From Tanypteryx hageni (taxonomy: Eukaryota > Arthropoda > Insecta > Odonata > Petaluridae): a DNA stretch of 64,000 nucleotides. A program made the translations under genes and the position numbers. Positions 34,001 through 49,000 of the stretch are shown piece after piece (positions within the stretch are counted from its first letter, which is position 1; every line of letters starts with the position of its first letter). The stretch covers positions 68,541,350 to 68,605,349 of the forward strand of contig CM054113.1 of NCBI GenBank assembly GCA_028673005.1. Reading direction: 5' to 3'. The notes below the pieces were generated by a model, which saw only the letters and a list, made by a program, of their open reading frames with translations, made no database searches and was not told where the DNA came from.

Positions 34001-37000
34001 AATTATTTATGAAATTATTTCATTAATATACATCTTCATAAAAGTAAACTAAAAAAATTTAAAATAGCAAGTGTTTCCCAGCAAAATCACATCTTACTCA
34101 TTAAACTGTAATCTTAAAACAAAATTAAAATACCGTATTATTCCGAATATTTTGACCAAAATATTAGTAAGAAAAGTATTTTCACGCCCAAAAAATTAGC
34201 AAATGAAAATATCACCGCCGGCAGTAACTACAGGTAACAATTAATGCCCTTACTTGATTTGATAGTTTTACGGAGAATTTCTTGATACATATGCCTCAAT
34301 AACTCAAATCTTTTTGTTCACTCTTTTGGAATTCTTGCCTTAAACGTTTGTATTTTCATAATAGCGGGAATTGCAGAAGCTATCGCTTTGAAAGCGTTGA
34401 TTGGCCAACTTCATCCCTTCCCTATGTACCAAATATTGATATGTAGTGGTGCCACCTATCGTTATTTTAGAGAAATTCACTACGACAAAAGAAATCATCT
34501 GTAGGCAACTCTGTCAGCTGATCACACTGACCAGCTGCACAGCCATTGATTGTATATAAAGAAATCGCATTATAAAAGTATTACTTATCTAAATCAAACC
34601 GAGGTGTTGAAGGTATTTCAACTATCTACAGAATGTATTCCTTGATGTGATATTCTGAGGCATAAATATCGGAAGTAATGAAAATATGGGTAAAATAAAT
34701 TATGAAAAGAATATGTTAACTGGAAATCTGGTGATAATTACTTTTTATACAGGCACGATTCAAGTAGCCATTGTCAATGGCATCTGAAGGATATGAATGG
34801 AATTTAAATAACATTCATAAATGCAAGGTTTTCGAATTTAGTCCAGCAATACTTGATACATTTAAATTAAGCCTACAACTATAACACGCAAAACGTGATG
34901 TCACCGTTTCATTGTAAATTGATAGCTGTAACTAAATTGCTCATACATATTAAAACTTGTTCTTTAGAATATTAAAAGTGAAGTTTATCAAACTTTTTTT
35001 CAAAACTGAGGCTTTAGAAATAGGGGTGGGGGACTATATTCATCGAGGAAGTATATTCAGACTAATATGGTATATATCAATCTATCACTTGTCTAAATCT
35101 TCATAAAGGTTTTAGTACAATAATTAATTTTAGACAAAACAAATTATTATTCCTTTACTAAATTCCGAAAGAATACGGCTTCTCTTTACCTCCGACTGTC
35201 AGTTCCCATCCAAACTGTGTCTCCCGACAACTCTCCTCCAGTAGTTCCATATGCTCCACGCACAAACTCCATGGCCGTGACTTTGGTTTCAAAGAGGTCA
35301 AATGCACCAACATCCTTCAGAAGTCCTCCACCAGGAATGCCTCCCGTGACTCCACCTGCAGCCACTCCAACCTGTCCTCCACCAGCAGTTGTACCACCTT
35401 GACCGAGCACTGCTATGTGACTGCTAGCACCATCACTAGTGCACACCCAAAGGTAGCTCATCGGTTTTGGTGTGACTCCACTTCCCCCTCTTCGTCTTCT
35501 GCCATATGATGTTGTCATTATTGTGTAGAAACAGCCACAGCTTACCTAAGTTTCACAAAAGAAAAAGAAAAACATGATTTTGCATAAATTTATTTACTTT
35601 AAAGGTAAAAAATTTCATGGTTATTTAAATTATAACTCAAAAAGTGAAATATACTACAACTACTATAACTTCTGCTCTTTTAATAGCTTTATAGCTCCAC
35701 AAATTACTTACTTATTGTAAAATATAAAAACACTGAAGTCTGCTAATTTTCAGCTATTATTTAATGTGCTATCTATATGAGAAGTAAAATATATGGCAAA
35801 AATTTTACACCATCAATTGTCTGTAGTAACAAAATGTATTTAAGAGTGACTGTATGGTCCCTTTAACTAAAACTCTCTTTGTTTCCGGGCAGATTAATTT
35901 TGCTTGCAATGATAAGATGGAAATTTTTAGGAGACACTTCAAAAGGCTTGCACTTGATGATTATTGATTGTGAAAGACCAGACTTTGAGTTATGTCTGTC
36001 AATTCATTTGAAATTAGCCCCATGCCGCTCTATGTTCCCTTTTGTCTCTCAGCACATTATCTTTAAAGTAAATTGAGGTCATTATGTATGTCAGCATTTT
36101 TCATGTTTTCTTTAAAATAAAGTCTCAAGCAGGGGTATTGAACTCTTATGGGACAATAGGTTTTACACGTAGTTCACGATGATACGTGGGCCACCAACTG
36201 CGCTGCAGTCAGCTCTCTCTCTCTCTCTCTTTCTCCCTCTATTTCTCTCTCTCTACCGCATCACCACAGCGCCACGTTCCTTGTATCTATTATCATAGCA
36301 GAACAGTGGCCATTTTGCTTGATAGAAGTTTGCCATTGCTTATTGAGCGGTTGACAGTTACTCTGATTTTGTTGAGTAGATATATAGTAGATATGCATTC
36401 ATCACTGTTTAAGAAAACGTGACGGAGTGAATTTGTTCTGATCTCCAATCAAAAGAGCAAGGTAAGTCTTAAAAATAGCATACATTTTTGAAAAAAATTC
36501 TGACAAAATAGTTCTATGAAGTGTTATGTGAATGCATTTTGTGAGAATGCTTTTATATTTTCTTAACAGATACTTACACTGGATATATCTCCTAGGAAGG
36601 AAGGAAAGAAATTTCTCTTGTTTTTTTGTGTGCGAGAAGCATTTTGAGAGGAAATGTTTATCATTTTTATGTGTTAAGCCTCGTTTACTTCACCTAGCTG
36701 TGCCATCCATTGCCCTGTGACTGAATGTGGTATGTATCAGTTGTTCACAAAATAAGCCATATTTTAGATTGAGTAATTGAAATTTCTATTTAAAACTTCT
36801 CGTGTTTATCAGAAGATTATAGTGAGTTCTTTGGAAGTTAAACTGCAATGTAGATGCCAGGGAATAAAATTGTGCTTGTAATAGAATAAAATAAGTATAC
36901 CATAGTGATGTCTCATTATGTTTTAATTTGAAATATTTTGAATTTACAGAAATTGTTAACAGGATTATTTCTTGTTTCTCATTATGCATTTGTTTGTATT

Positions 37001-40000
37001 CCTAGATGTTAAGATAATTCTTCTATCTTTGTTTCAAAACGTATTTAGAAATACATATATATTTTTCAATCTAGAAATTGAAATTTCCATATCAAAAGTT
37101 TTCCTTGTTATTTGATGAATACATTTGGATCTTAAATGGCATAACTGTAACTGCTACGAACACATCAGCAAATACAACTGTGCTTAGAATACATTATAAA
37201 TAAACAAAGTGGACATTTTGTAATGCAATGTGATGTATTTAATTTTACAAATGGTAATGTGATCTTCATAGAAAAATTGTTTATGAACCAAAAGGGACCA
37301 TAAGTGCATTTGCCTTATTTTACATTTACTGCAACATTTGCCCATTGTCTCCTGCATCAATTTCATTAGGTTTAGCAGGTTTAATGATTGAAATTCTTAG
37401 AAATTCATTTTCATTCTCTTTACAGGTGGAACAGAAAGAGAACTGTGTTCCAGGGCCGAAGAAATCACTTTACAATAGATTTTTGCTTGATCCACAAATT
37501 CATTCTTGATGTGAAAGTTTGACGTTTTTTGTTGTCTATGTGAATTTCCTTTAAATACGTTTCATGCATAATAGGTATTAACGTTGTGTTCCCGGAACTT
37601 TTGGGTAGCACCTCGTATTTCTAAAAGGCGAAAACGGGACATTTCCCGAAATTTACAACAAAAAAGGGGACAAAACGGGACAAAATATTCGCAAGATTAT
37701 TTAAAAGGGAAGTGTGTTTCATTTCAATCAATACATCATTTGAAAGAATTGGAACAATTCTGTAGGCAGGAAAAACATCGACACATTAAAAAAATATTTA
37801 GGTAATGGTGTGTGGAGTTAAAAGAATTAAAATAACTTGGTCAAATTCCACATTTAATTAATACCAACTACGGATGCAAGTAGGGTTGCCAACAGTGTCA
37901 TTTTGGCCTGGAGACTCTGAGTCTAGAGAGCTTTATCTGGGCTCAGTATAATTTCTTCAGTTTAGCAAGTTTTTCTAGACTTCTAAAGAAATAAAATAAA
38001 TTATGAAATTTTTGGGAAAATTTTCACTTTTCCAACTCCGATACATTGATGTAATATTTGTATTATTGCATACTTTGTTATACAATAGGGTGATCAGATT
38101 TTAAAAATTAAAAAATGGCCGACACAAATTTTAACTCTATGAAACAATTCGTTCAAAAGCATAATCCCAACTGGGGCTAAATAGAAATTTAGCTTAACAA
38201 TCCTGAAATATAGGTGGATGAACAACAAATTAATTTCTATTTTAAATATTTATCAATTTTATTTGCAATTAATTTGCAGCTGATGTTGAAGGAGTAGGTT
38301 CTGATGCTGGTATGAGAGTTGATGATTCATCCTCTTGTGCAGACGTTATGTACTTTGGAGACGAAGATATTTCTTGCAGTAATTTGGGATTGTTCGAAAG
38401 CAAATTGTAAAAGTTATTGCACGATAGTTCAGGAAAATGGGCTTTTGTCACTATCACTGCTTTGATGTTTCCGAGGAAACGGTTCTTTGTGGTAGAAAAA
38501 CTCTTTCTATAGCTGAACTATCTAAGGGGCCATACTTAAATGATGTCACGCTTAAGGGGGAGGGGGGGGACTGGGAATATGTGACATTTTGTGACAAGGG
38601 GGGGGGGAGTATATGTAAAACAATGTGATGTCACAAATAAGTAAAGATTTTTGCCAAGATCTTGTGCTTTATTTCCTTAATTTTCTTGAAGTGACATTCA
38701 CTAACTTTTATTTATTCTCTGTTTTACTTGTCTTTCCTGCCACTGGCCCTCTGGTGGAAACTTGTAAATAACAGTTGAAAAATATAATGCAAAACTAAAC
38801 CTCACAGAAAAACTCCAATAACTATTATAATAGGCTGTATACTTAACTATCAGCTTAAGTTGTTATTGTGTTGGTGTTCTAGTCCTCCTCTATGTTCTAG
38901 TCTCCTTGACTGTTATTGTATCATATTCATTTACAGTAAAGTGGCTAAAACCAAGCCATGTGAATGTTAGTTACTATTTTTAATTGCCTACCGTAAAAAG
39001 TCTTGGTAAGTTTTAGTCATGAAATGAAGTCATTCTTAATTATAATAGAACTAAAATAATAATCATTTGTTAATTTTTCAAAGAGAATGTTTTGTAAACA
39101 TTATTTATACAATAATTTTTCTAAAATAATGCTTTTAGTTATTTTTCATTTTTGGACAAGAAAAAAAATATTTTAGAGAACTCGCTATTAAAATATTGGC
39201 AAGTCATCAGTATATACATATTAGTTTATAATTTAAAATTAAATATTTATTTTTGTATTTCAGAATGTAATTAAAAAACTGCTGTTTTATTCAAATACTA
39301 GAATATTTTTAACAAGAAAATCAGGTATATATACTTGCATGTACTAAATGATAACTGAATTTTTTTGAGTTAAATAATAAAATATGTGAATGGATCTAGT
39401 ATTTAAATCGTACTTTTCATTGGAATTAAAATAAGTAAAATAATAAGAGCTTCTTCTTTTTAAGGCTTTTAAATATTATGGACTTGATTTGTAAAATATC
39501 TATATTTATGTAAATATAAAATAATTATTCTCTTATTTACAGAATGGATAAAGGTGAACTATTTCAATCATTATTTAAGTCATACTTAAAGGCAAAACCA
39601 TCAAAGAAACCAAAGGATGTGCAGCAAGAAACTGTAAAAATTTGGAATCGTATTAAAAAAATGCAGAATTTACCATCAATAGTGACCTCCATCATTAAAG
39701 AAAATGAAGCTTTAGCAGTGAAAAATAAAGGAACTTTATTATGCTTTTTGGAAAAACAATCAAGAGTATCAAATATCACTACTTTGGAGAAAAAAGTTCA
39801 AAGTGTAGTTCCTGAGAAATCAACTAGTATTCCTAAAGAACAATCTTCTACATCTTGCATTGTAGATATTGTCAATAAACCAAAAACAAAAGTACAAGAT
39901 GAACTAAGAAAAAAATAGATATAATAAACAGTGATTTAGTAGGACTTTATAAAAGAAAGAGTTGTGGACAACTTACTAATGAACAACTCGAAAAACTCAA

Positions 40001-43000
40001 AGAAAACGAGAAAAAGAAAAGAGAACTCGAAAGAGAGCTTAAAATAAAAACACCTGACCAACAACGACAGAAAAAATCAAGAGATGAAAGAAAAAGAAAA
40101 CTAGAAGAAATTTGTGAAAAGAATCCAAAAACTAAAGAAGTTTTAAAGAAGAGAGATACAGTAGGCAGACCAAGAGTTGAACTGGATCAGCCAGAGTTGT
40201 TAAAAGCTATTATTAATATAGCTATCCATGGTTCTGCATCACATGAATGACGAAATGAAGATTCTTTGAGAGGTATCAAAACTTTGGATGAGCTTACTGA
40301 AGAATCAAATAAGATCGGCTTTAATATAAGTCAAAATGGCGTTTATGTTTGCTTACTTTCTAAATGCAGTTCATCTTTAGAAGGGAAACGGCATGTTATC
40401 ACTGTCCCAGTCAAGCTCATGAAAGCTCAAAATGATGCACACTTCCAACATGTTGATGGGCAATTTTACAGAGTAACTATTAATCATTTGGAAGAAATTG
40501 CTTCAATTCTTGGACCAAATGAAGTATGCTTCTTGAGCCAAGATGATAAGGCTCGAGTGCCACTTGGCTTAACAGCAGCAAAGGAGCAATCTCCATTGGT
40601 CATGCATGTTGAGTATCGAGTAAGTTTACCTGATCATGATTGGGTTGTAGCTGCCAGACATAAGTTGATACCTTCAGTTTATGCTGGAATTGAAAAAAAA
40701 AAAATGGAAATGGTGATCCAACTGCAGTAGGATATTCAGGCCCAACCTTTATAGCTATCAGATCCGGTAAGCACTCTTCTTCAACAGCATTTTCACATGC
40801 ATTTGACTTTGAAATACTTTTGAAGTTACCCGAATTTGAAAGTATCACAAGGTTTCAGAACGAAGTAAAACCGGTGGTAATTTTTACTGTGGATGGTGGC
40901 CCTGATGAGAATCCTCGATACCAGAAGGTTGATGTTGGAATCAATCACTTTTTAAAATATAATTTGGATGCCCTTTTTATTGCAACCAATGCACCTGGCA
41001 GGAGTTCTTTCAATCGTGTTGAGAGAAGGATGGCACCTTTAAGTAAGGAACTGTCTGGAGTTATTCTTCCTCATGAGCATTATGGAAGCCATCTTGATTC
41101 ACAAGGCAAAACGATTAATGATGACCTTGAAAAATAAAACTTTGAATATTGTGGCAATACATTGGCAGAAATATGGGGGCAAATGGTAATTGATGGATTT
41201 CCAACTGTAGCCATATATATAAGTCCAGAAAATTCAGAGATTAATCCTGAAAATTTGTTGACAGCAGATGCTGTTTGGTCATCAAAGCATTTGAGGACTA
41301 ACCAATATTATACACAGATTGTGAAGTGCAGAGACACAAACTGTTGTTCAGCACCTCGAAGCTCAATTTTCAGTATTTTAAGGGAACGATTCCTACCTCC
41401 ACCGATTCCAATCAAACAGTCAAATGAAGGTTTAAAAGCTCCATTATCAACAGATGAGCAAGGTCTTAATTTGAAGTACCCATCTGTTTTCATTGCAGGT
41501 AGTATTGATTTGGAAGAAATATTACCAAGATCTGCCAAAAGTTTCAAAATTATGCCATATGATCTATACTGCCCATCTATTCAAAAGGAATTAAGAAATC
41601 GAATATGCAATCTGTATTTTGCTTCAAATGTCATGTTACAGAAACACTATAAGATACATAACCAGACAGAGACCATGCCACAAATTCAGGAAAGAGTTAG
41701 GCCAATTCGTATTGCTGCTAGACGACAGTGTGAAATGATGGCTATTATAACAAACCAGGAAAATGTTCAATATGCAGAATGGATTGATGAAGAAAATTTG
41801 GATTTGAATGAAATAAAATATAATAAAGATGATGGAGATTCAAATAATATGCATATTTATAGTATGGATGAGATTTTCCGAACACCATGGAAAGAATTTT
41901 AATTTCTAAGTTGTTCAAATTTTTCATTTTGTTTATATCCATTTTTAAAATTTATATTAATTGTTATTGCTTTTAATTAATGTATTCCATAGTTAGTGAA
42001 GTTACAAAAATAGAGATGGATTAATCTGGAAGTTATAAAAGCATAAACTTCGTACATTGTTGGAGTTGCCAGACATTGTTTAAAGAGTACATACATGTAA
42101 TTTTTATATTAATTAGTATTGTATTTGCATACAATAAAATATCTGCTGCATTTAAGTATTTCATTATCTATAATATGTACTTATAAAAAGCAATAATTTT
42201 ATTTGAATGTATTGAATTTCTTTCATGTAATAACAGATAAAACACTGTACAAATTATGTCTGGACATATCATTAATTTTATATAGCCAATATGACTAAAT
42301 TAAAAAGGACAAGGTTTTGTGACATGGGAGGGGGGGGTGAAGCTGTATGTGACACTTTGTGACAGAGGGGGGAGGGGGGGGGGGGGTCAAAAATCCCAAA
42401 AATGCTGTGACATTTAAGGATGGCCCCTAAAGCAAATTCCAAAATCACTGGAATGTTTTTAACAAAATTCTTTCACCTTGCACAAACCATCGTTCGACAG
42501 TTTCAGTTCAAGTCATGTTCCATTTGGCAATTTGCTTTTACTGATATTCATAACATGGTGGTAGGTATTCATCAAAAAGCTCGTCTTCATCTATGACTTT
42601 CATGATATGTGTAGGATTAATTTTTCATGTAATTTTGTATATGAAATGGCACTCTCGGAAAAAACAGGACAATTGGCATCCCGTTATAACTTTATTGGGA
42701 CTACCATTAAAAACGGGACGTATGGTCACCATAATATATACTCATTTACATGCTGATTTGGTGGTCACCTGTATCCTCAAATTGACTGAAACTTTGTAAT
42801 CCAGTTCAAACACAATGCTATTCTCCCCAGAATCAGTGAAAAAACTGAATGATTATGACGGAGACAAGAAAATCCAGCTGAGTGAGAAAAAAAGAACCAA
42901 AACTATAACTCATTCCAAGCAGAGAACTCTTGAGCGAAGTTAGAAGTAGCAATGGACTCGAAACCTGAGCCTGAAAACTTTGAGGCTCTAATACATGAGA

Positions 43001-46000
43001 GGATGAAACTGGGAACTTAAGTTCCCTTTCATCCCTTTGACCCTACTTTTTAATGGAACTTAATTTCCCTTTCACATGATAAAGGCAGTGCTCGGAATGA
43101 GCGAGAACGCACCATAATGGCATTCCGGTTCGTCACACGCATTGGTAATCCGTTCTGGTTCATGAAATGTTGATAATAGCCTCCTGATTCTCACAGCAAC
43201 ACAGACATGAAGCGTTACTTCGCATCAACATTGCCAACATGCCATGCATTGACCCACTCTTTTTTACTCCGGTGCGGTCATTAGGCCCTTATAAAAAGCT
43301 CAGGGTGTGAGCAACTGAGGTGTGTGGAGGAAAGAATACATTGCCCTGCGCATTTGATGTGCAGAATGTTTTTTTCCATAAACACCGAAGACCTTTGGAG
43401 AAAACACACCAGTATTCAGGTCTTTTATTTTGGTTTTCAGCTATTTTGCTATGAGAATATTGCATCCATAAACTTTGATCCTGCTAGCAAAACTAGTGTT
43501 CCATTTTGTAAAAATTTTGTTCCGAATACTGGAACAACAAGCATTCCATTTCCCAATATTTTCCATTTCAAGCACTGGTTAATATAAACCCAGACCATTT
43601 AAATGTCAGGCCATAGGGAGCTACATTTGGAATTTAATTCTGTCATTTAAAGGTTAAAAAGCTGATCATCAAAACTTTGTCATCAATTGTCCCATTGGGC
43701 AGGGATATAAAATACAAGATGAATATTTAATATTCACATTTTCTTACCTCAGTCTGATGCTGGCTCTTGTAAACAGGGAGTGCTCGAACAAAAAGAGGCA
43801 TCTTAGTAGATGGACGTCTTTCCTGTTCAGGAATGTCCCATGCTGGTGAATTGTTAGGGTCCAGTGCCAACTGGGCAAGACGCAACTCTAAAAATATATG
43901 AAAAACCTTGTTAGCTACTTGATCAAGTCTGGATTATTCAAGCAATATTTCAAACCTAGTTTTAATATCTGTTACACCATTTATTATGACACAATTAACA
44001 TTATACAGAGTAACTTTGCTACTCATCAAATCTGGCTTAACCCTTCAGTGCCGGGATCTGTACGTGGTACGGACCTAGGTTTCTTTCCTTGGAGCCGGGA
44101 TCCGTACCACGTATGGACCCTTGCTGCGACTCTTTTAATTTGTATTTGTATTTGTATTTCGATTATAAAGATTTCTTATAGAATGATATTTTTGTTTAAC
44201 ACTGAGGAATGATTTTTTATTTGAATTTTATAAATAGAATACCTTTTATGAACTCTTAAATTGACTCATATAATTTTTTTTTTAGTGTACATGAATGGAA
44301 AACTGCAAAAAAACTCTTTCTCACATCTCTTTTTTATTCTTTACTTTATCAGTTCGTAATATTTTCTTTTATTAGAAATCAATCACATGGATAATTTCTT
44401 ATATTTTTAGGAATTTAAACAATTTCTTTTGTTCATCTGGCTCTTATTAACATTATAAAAATTGATTTTGAAAGTTACGATTTTAACATCCAATTTTTTG
44501 TCTACTTTAAAATATATAGTATATTAAAATATAACTGTACTTTGTAAAAACTAAATGGACAGATTATGCAAATAACTAAATAAACGTGTGTATATGACGA
44601 AATGAAAACAGATGTCTCTTTCTCAGTGATGGAAGGGACTCTCCCTGTTTTCTTTGTGATATATCTTCTGATGAATAGCACTTTTCTCATAGTGCTCTCA
44701 TTCGAATATTAGGAACACTTCATATTCTCAAGACTAATCAAACTTGAGAGACAACAAATCATTGTATATTGGTGAAGCTAAGTGGTCACAGAATGGAGAT
44801 AGGAATACAATACTTCTCTTTGTTAGGCATCCAAATGCGATAACATTCTCTCTCTCTCTCAGAGAGAGAGAGAGAGAATGTTAATGTTGATAACCAGGCA
44901 TAGGCTCCCAAGAGTGGGTGTTTACAAGAAGCTAAGAAAGCAAAGGCAGTAGACCATTGAGTAGACCAGAGAAGCAAGCTAAGACTATACAGAGAACTTC
45001 AGCATGTGATATCACAAAATGTTGAATATATCGATGACTATTTCCGAAAAATTGCATTCAGGAATCTGTAACACATTTCAATTGGCATGGTCTTTCATCT
45101 TCACAGGTTATTAACATAAAAGAATATTAAGATATTATACTGTACATTTAATACTAAATGCAGAACACTATACAGCCATTGGTTTCAAGATTTCATTCAT
45201 CTAACATATATAGATGAAAATTTATATTTTTTTAAAAGATGGTACTTATAAAACCTGATATTCTGTTTAAATACCAGCCGGCCATGCGATACCATAGGAT
45301 TTAAATGCCTCCCGTCGCTGAAGGGTTAAATAGCAAAATTCACCTTTTGTGAGCTGATTAACATAAGTAATTATGGAAATTAATTATCCTATAATAGATA
45401 ATTCATTTACCCTCCATCTAAAATTGCAATATACGGTATTTTTCAGGCTATAAGACGCCCTTTTTTCCAGAAAAATTACTCCCAAAATCAGCCTGTATTT
45501 TATAGACTGAAGGTAAGATTATTACTCTATTTGGTACTGACACTCACAAACCCACTGATCCTCAAAACAGAATAATTAGCAGTCATACATCGCAAAAACA
45601 TTAAAATATACATTATTATTAGTTAATGGTTAAAAAATTACTAATATATACAGTAAGACCTTATGCAACATGAATTCCGATGACACATTTTCATTAACAA
45701 ATACAATTTTGGTATGTTTGCGGTGTTAATAAAATATTTTAGTTCCTAATGAGCCCGTTGAATATCATGATTAATGCCACAGAACATTACAATTCTGGTA
45801 GATGTCATAAAATTTTTATAAATATCTAGGATAAATACCCTTACATGTACTGAGATCACAATGACTACGAGAGTAAAAAGATATGCCTATACTATTAGCT
45901 ATAAGCTTCAGGTGATTCATTATAGCTAAACGCACAGCAACTGAGCATCAGAACATCATTACGGTGCATGTCCCATAGAAATAATGATCCATGAATGGGG

Positions 46001-49000
46001 GAAAAAGGAGGAAAACTGAAGATGACAGGAAAAGAGAAACAGTTTTTGTAAGCTTAAATCTTAAATGGCCACAGCAAGAGGAGGAAGAGGAAAAATTGAT
46101 AGTAGAACAGAGAAAGTTAGGTATTGCTGTATCGATCAAAACGGCTATGTATGAGGCAAAAAGAATTGCAGAAGACAAAGGACTACTTTAGCATATGAAT
46201 CTTTATTACATATGCATTCCAATTATTAGGAATGAAATCTCATCTTGCTCTTAAGTTTAAGTAAATTCTAATGATAATGAGTGTCTATTCATGTGATATG
46301 TGTGGCACACTCAGACAGCCTAATTGATAGGACTGCCAAGTGCCCATTTATCTATGCGTTTCGAAGCAATTATTTATGTTTTAGATCATCCCTGACCACT
46401 TTCATGAATTAAGTTTATCTAAAACATTATATTTAACTGTTATCATGCCATAATATTTTGTTTAAATGTTGCCAGATACAAACTTAATCACTGCCAAAAC
46501 CAAAATGATTTTTTTTTCTAAAAAATCTTCTACAAAATCTGGGTCTGCCTTATAGCCCGAAAAATACAGTAAATAAAGTTTGTAGTCTCAGAAAAATAGA
46601 AAAAATATTTTCCATATTTTTTCTGCCATTGCATCCGAAGTAGAATAATGACAATATGTTTTACAGCTTCTAAATTAAGAATGGCATAAATCTATCACAT
46701 TATTTATTCAGGTAAATGATTTACATTAAATAAAAATTAAGTACTCACCAGTAACCCATTCTTTTTTGACAGCTGGATTATCAGTCTGGAATGTAAGTTG
46801 CTCTTCCTTGCCTGACTTTCCACGAAGAGCAATTTGTAAACAACAAGAGTCAACCCAAGCGATTTCTTCATCTTTCTGTTGTATGGATGCCTGAATAGAG
46901 GCCAAGATACGTTTCGTGTTCTCAAGGTTTATCTCCTACAAAAAATAAGGAAACTTCTTACAAAATTACATCCAAGTAATGATGTGTTTCATTTTTCACC
47001 AAATTTTTAAGCCATTCACAATAATCACTACTAAAATTTATTTCAAAATGATATTTAATATTTTGTTGAACCATCAAAATAAAGCACTAGCAAAATCAAT
47101 TATTAGGTGATACACAGTTTGTTTTTCTCAGTTGAAAACATGGAATTAATAATTAATGTTAACAAAATTGATTAATCCAATTATCTCTACTACTTCAAGA
47201 GAATTTTACACTATTTCACTTAAAACTCGGAAATTACATAAGTAAAAAATATAAAAATTCTATTAATCATGCATCTTTGAATTGTGACTATCATGGCATA
47301 TAATTTGAATTTTGAAGTGTTAAAAATTCTCTAAAAAATCCAGCGTCAACTTATACATGGAGTGCATAAATAAAAACATTAAAATTTGGGCGAATGACGC
47401 TTAAATCTTCAAATACGAGTTATCTCTCAACATAGGTGACTGTCATTTTGAATCTGCTGTTTCAGTGTTTATAATTTAGCGGACTTTTATTATCAAAAAT
47501 TCTCATAAAAACAATATGAATGAAAATAAATAAAAACTGTGATGCTCCTCTATAGCAAACGATTTTGACAAGCGACTAATTAATCGATAAATTGATGGAA
47601 TAATGTGATCCGAAGATCCTATGCAGACAGGCAAAAGCTGTAAAGTTGGAAATAATTTTGAAACGAGAAAAAAGTCTGCTATGACCGGGAATCGAACCTG
47701 CGACCAGTGCCTCAACTGAACGGAGTTTTTCAGCTCAAATGTATCAAAACATTCGTGAGGAATTCCACAAATCAAGAAGGACTATCTAAATTATCAATTC
47801 TATTAATCGAAAAAGCTCTCATCTAAGAACTTTCTCAAAAACCTGTGTTCTATGTTGACGTCATTGCAGAATTAGCAAAGAATGAAAGAGGAATTCCTCT
47901 GCATTTCAAATAACAAGGTAAGATCTGATTTTCATAATTAATTGCTTCTGTATCAAAAAATCTTAGGATTCGCCACTGTGATATAGAAAACCTTGTAACT
48001 CCAATTTTGAACAAAATGGAGATATAAGTGCTATCTAGTGGGTTAGGACTAAACTCAAGTGTCTAGTAAACCTTGGTACTCTAATAAATTCTACATCGGT
48101 TAGAAAGTGATTTTTGTTAACCTTGTAACTCCATGATGAGAATGACACACATGAAAGTTTTTTGCTCTCCTGGTAAATTAACGATTTTGGAGTAACAAGG
48201 TTTTCTAATTAGGATGGAGTTATACTTAAGGAATAATATACCGAATTACATTACACATTATTTCAACATCTTTGATACTGATAGAAAATTGATCATAAGG
48301 ATTTAATAAATTAATATTTTGTCATAAGAACTTGGCTGATTTCGATAATTTTCATAATTGCTACTTTTTAGTATCTGAAAGTAGAAGTTCCACCTATACG
48401 GCAAGTATATGCATAATCATGCACTTTTGGGCTAAAAAACTGACCTTGACTTACCGTATTTGCCCAAATATAAGCAGATGTTTTTTGTCAAAAGCTATCA
48501 TGAAAAAAATCACCCCTCGGCTTAAATGTGAGTCCGAGAAAAAATTTGGAGTTAGGGTTAAGTCTCATAGTCACCCATAGATGGCAATCTCTCATTGTCA
48601 TCACGTTCAAATTATAGTACATACTATATTTTTCATAAAGGAAATATTTGACCTATGATGAATATTAATGAATAAATAATAAAGTTAGAATATTGAATTT
48701 AGCAGTACCTGTGAATTGTTACCATTGTTACCTGTTCTTTTGTTTCTAAATGCTATTGAATATTTTATTTAATTTCTCAGGGCTAGGCATATGTATCATT
48801 AAGAATAATTAGCAATTTGTATTATTTTTCATTAGCCATTAAATGAAGTTCATGTTAGTTTTACTTGGCTATTGTATTTATTGCTACAGCCATTGTAATG
48901 TTTGTTTGCATATTAAAACCTCATTCATGGAATCTATTAAAACTGCATACATTGACTATGCAGATGATTACGCAATGTTCGATGATGACTTTTGATGCTC

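Larger units (their letters stand above)
38086..42732 (-). mobile_element. Old hAT element, split by a younger transposon
   Basis: Approximate ends AGGGTGATCAGAT and (right end reversed) GGTGACCATACGTCCC. On the minus strand, left of the insertion, the transposase tail reads SSAIERVF, then [20 protein letters not shown] and [19 protein letters not shown] (38,269-38,525, one frameshift). This is a hAT dimerisation domain whose upstream part is right of 42,431. I could not match an 8-bp duplication. Confidence 0.55.

Noticed and set aside
46737..46925. 62-codon minus frame at a RhoGEF exon
   Set aside because: The splice-consistent frame is a different one that reads [17 protein letters not shown].
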